A DNA stretch of 64,000 nucleotides from Micrococcus endophyticus (GTDB lineage Bacteria; Actinomycetota; Actinomycetes; Actinomycetales; Micrococcaceae): NCBI RefSeq assembly GCF_014205115.1, contig NZ_JACHMW010000001.1, forward strand, positions 1,302,001 through 1,366,000. Direction: 5' to 3'. A program made the position numbers and the translations under genes. Shown in pieces: positions 63,913 to 64,000 of the stretch. The notes under the pieces are model-generated. The model did not search any database, was not told the DNA's origin, and saw nothing but the letters and a program-made list of their open reading frames with translations. Positions within the stretch are counted from its first letter, which is position 1, and each line of letters begins with the position of its first letter.

Positions 63913-64000
63913 GTCGCTGAACCGGTCTGACCGGTCAGCCTCCGGCGTGTCCGCCGCCTGCTGGCCGGTCAGCCCTGGGGCGTCAGCATCGCCTCGCGCA

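Noticed and set aside
56272-63930. A plus-strand open frame of 2,552 codons antisense to the giant methyltransferase-helicase
   Set aside because: It reads as low-complexity Arg/Pro/His/Gly/Leu without domains and also overlaps the relaxase in another frame. The minus strand has all family motifs and normal codon use, so this is a GC-driven shadow.

Overview
The window comes from a very GC-rich actinobacterium of the Micrococcus type (Micrococcaceae). The evidence is the codon use (nearly all third positions G or C), frequent GTG starts, the gene order rpsB-tsf-pyrH-frr-cdsA ahead of dxr-M50 protease-ispG, a leucine-catabolism cluster laid out as in Mycobacterium, a holin-X type membrane protein, and a glutaminase of the type known from Micrococcus. 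No rRNA and no CRISPR array is present.

Region 1 (1 to about 36,000) is core chromosome, mostly on the minus strand. Read in transcription order it holds: two CNNM/HlyC-type CBS transporters; glutaminase; a short-chain dehydrogenase and an aldo-keto reductase; a holin-like protein; a CDP-alcohol phosphatidyltransferase and a GT4 glycosyltransferase; a tRNA with anticodon CAU; a plus-strand LysM-NlpC/P60 wall hydrolase; a second glycosyltransferase and an M23 peptidase that converge; then rpsB, tsf, pyrH, frr, cdsA and a DivIVA-like gene. Next come the branched-chain ketoacid dehydrogenase genes (E1a, E1b, E2), a GNAT and a TetR gene, and a methylcrotonyl-CoA carboxylase / acyl-CoA dehydrogenase / MaoC / CitE-like operon, which together form a leucine (and probably itaconate) degradation unit. 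A DUF485-ActP acetate uptake pair follows, and dxr-M50-ispG (MEP pathway) closes the region.

Region 2 (about 36,050 to 45,750) is a patchwork of mobile DNA. It holds a membrane-protein gene cut short, a three-gene transposition module (serine recombinase, Mu/TniA-type transposase, TniB-type ATPase), an orphan gene of unusual composition, decayed pieces of a second transposase and recombinase, an intact Na+/Ca2+ exchanger, the end of an ISL3-like element, a GlxA/AraC-type regulator divergent from an ABM-domain monooxygenase, and a decayed IS3-family element with recognisable terminal repeats.

Region 3 (about 45,815 to the right edge) looks like an integrated conjugative or mobilisable element. 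It begins at the 3' part of a tRNA gene (tRNA-Asn-like), followed by a tyrosine recombinase, small cargo genes, a ParA-like ATPase, a two-domain wall hydrolase (transglycosylase plus M23), an anchored protein, two palindrome clusters, a zinc-motif coiled-coil protein and a MOBF (TrwC/TraA-like) relaxase-helicase broken by one frameshift. Converging on the relaxase is a giant methyltransferase-helicase polypeptide of at least 2,267 residues whose frame is still open at the window edge. This last protein is the most interesting object here: it combines an N6-type methyltransferase fold and a superfamily 2 helicase in one chain on a transferable element, and its function is largely uncharacterised.
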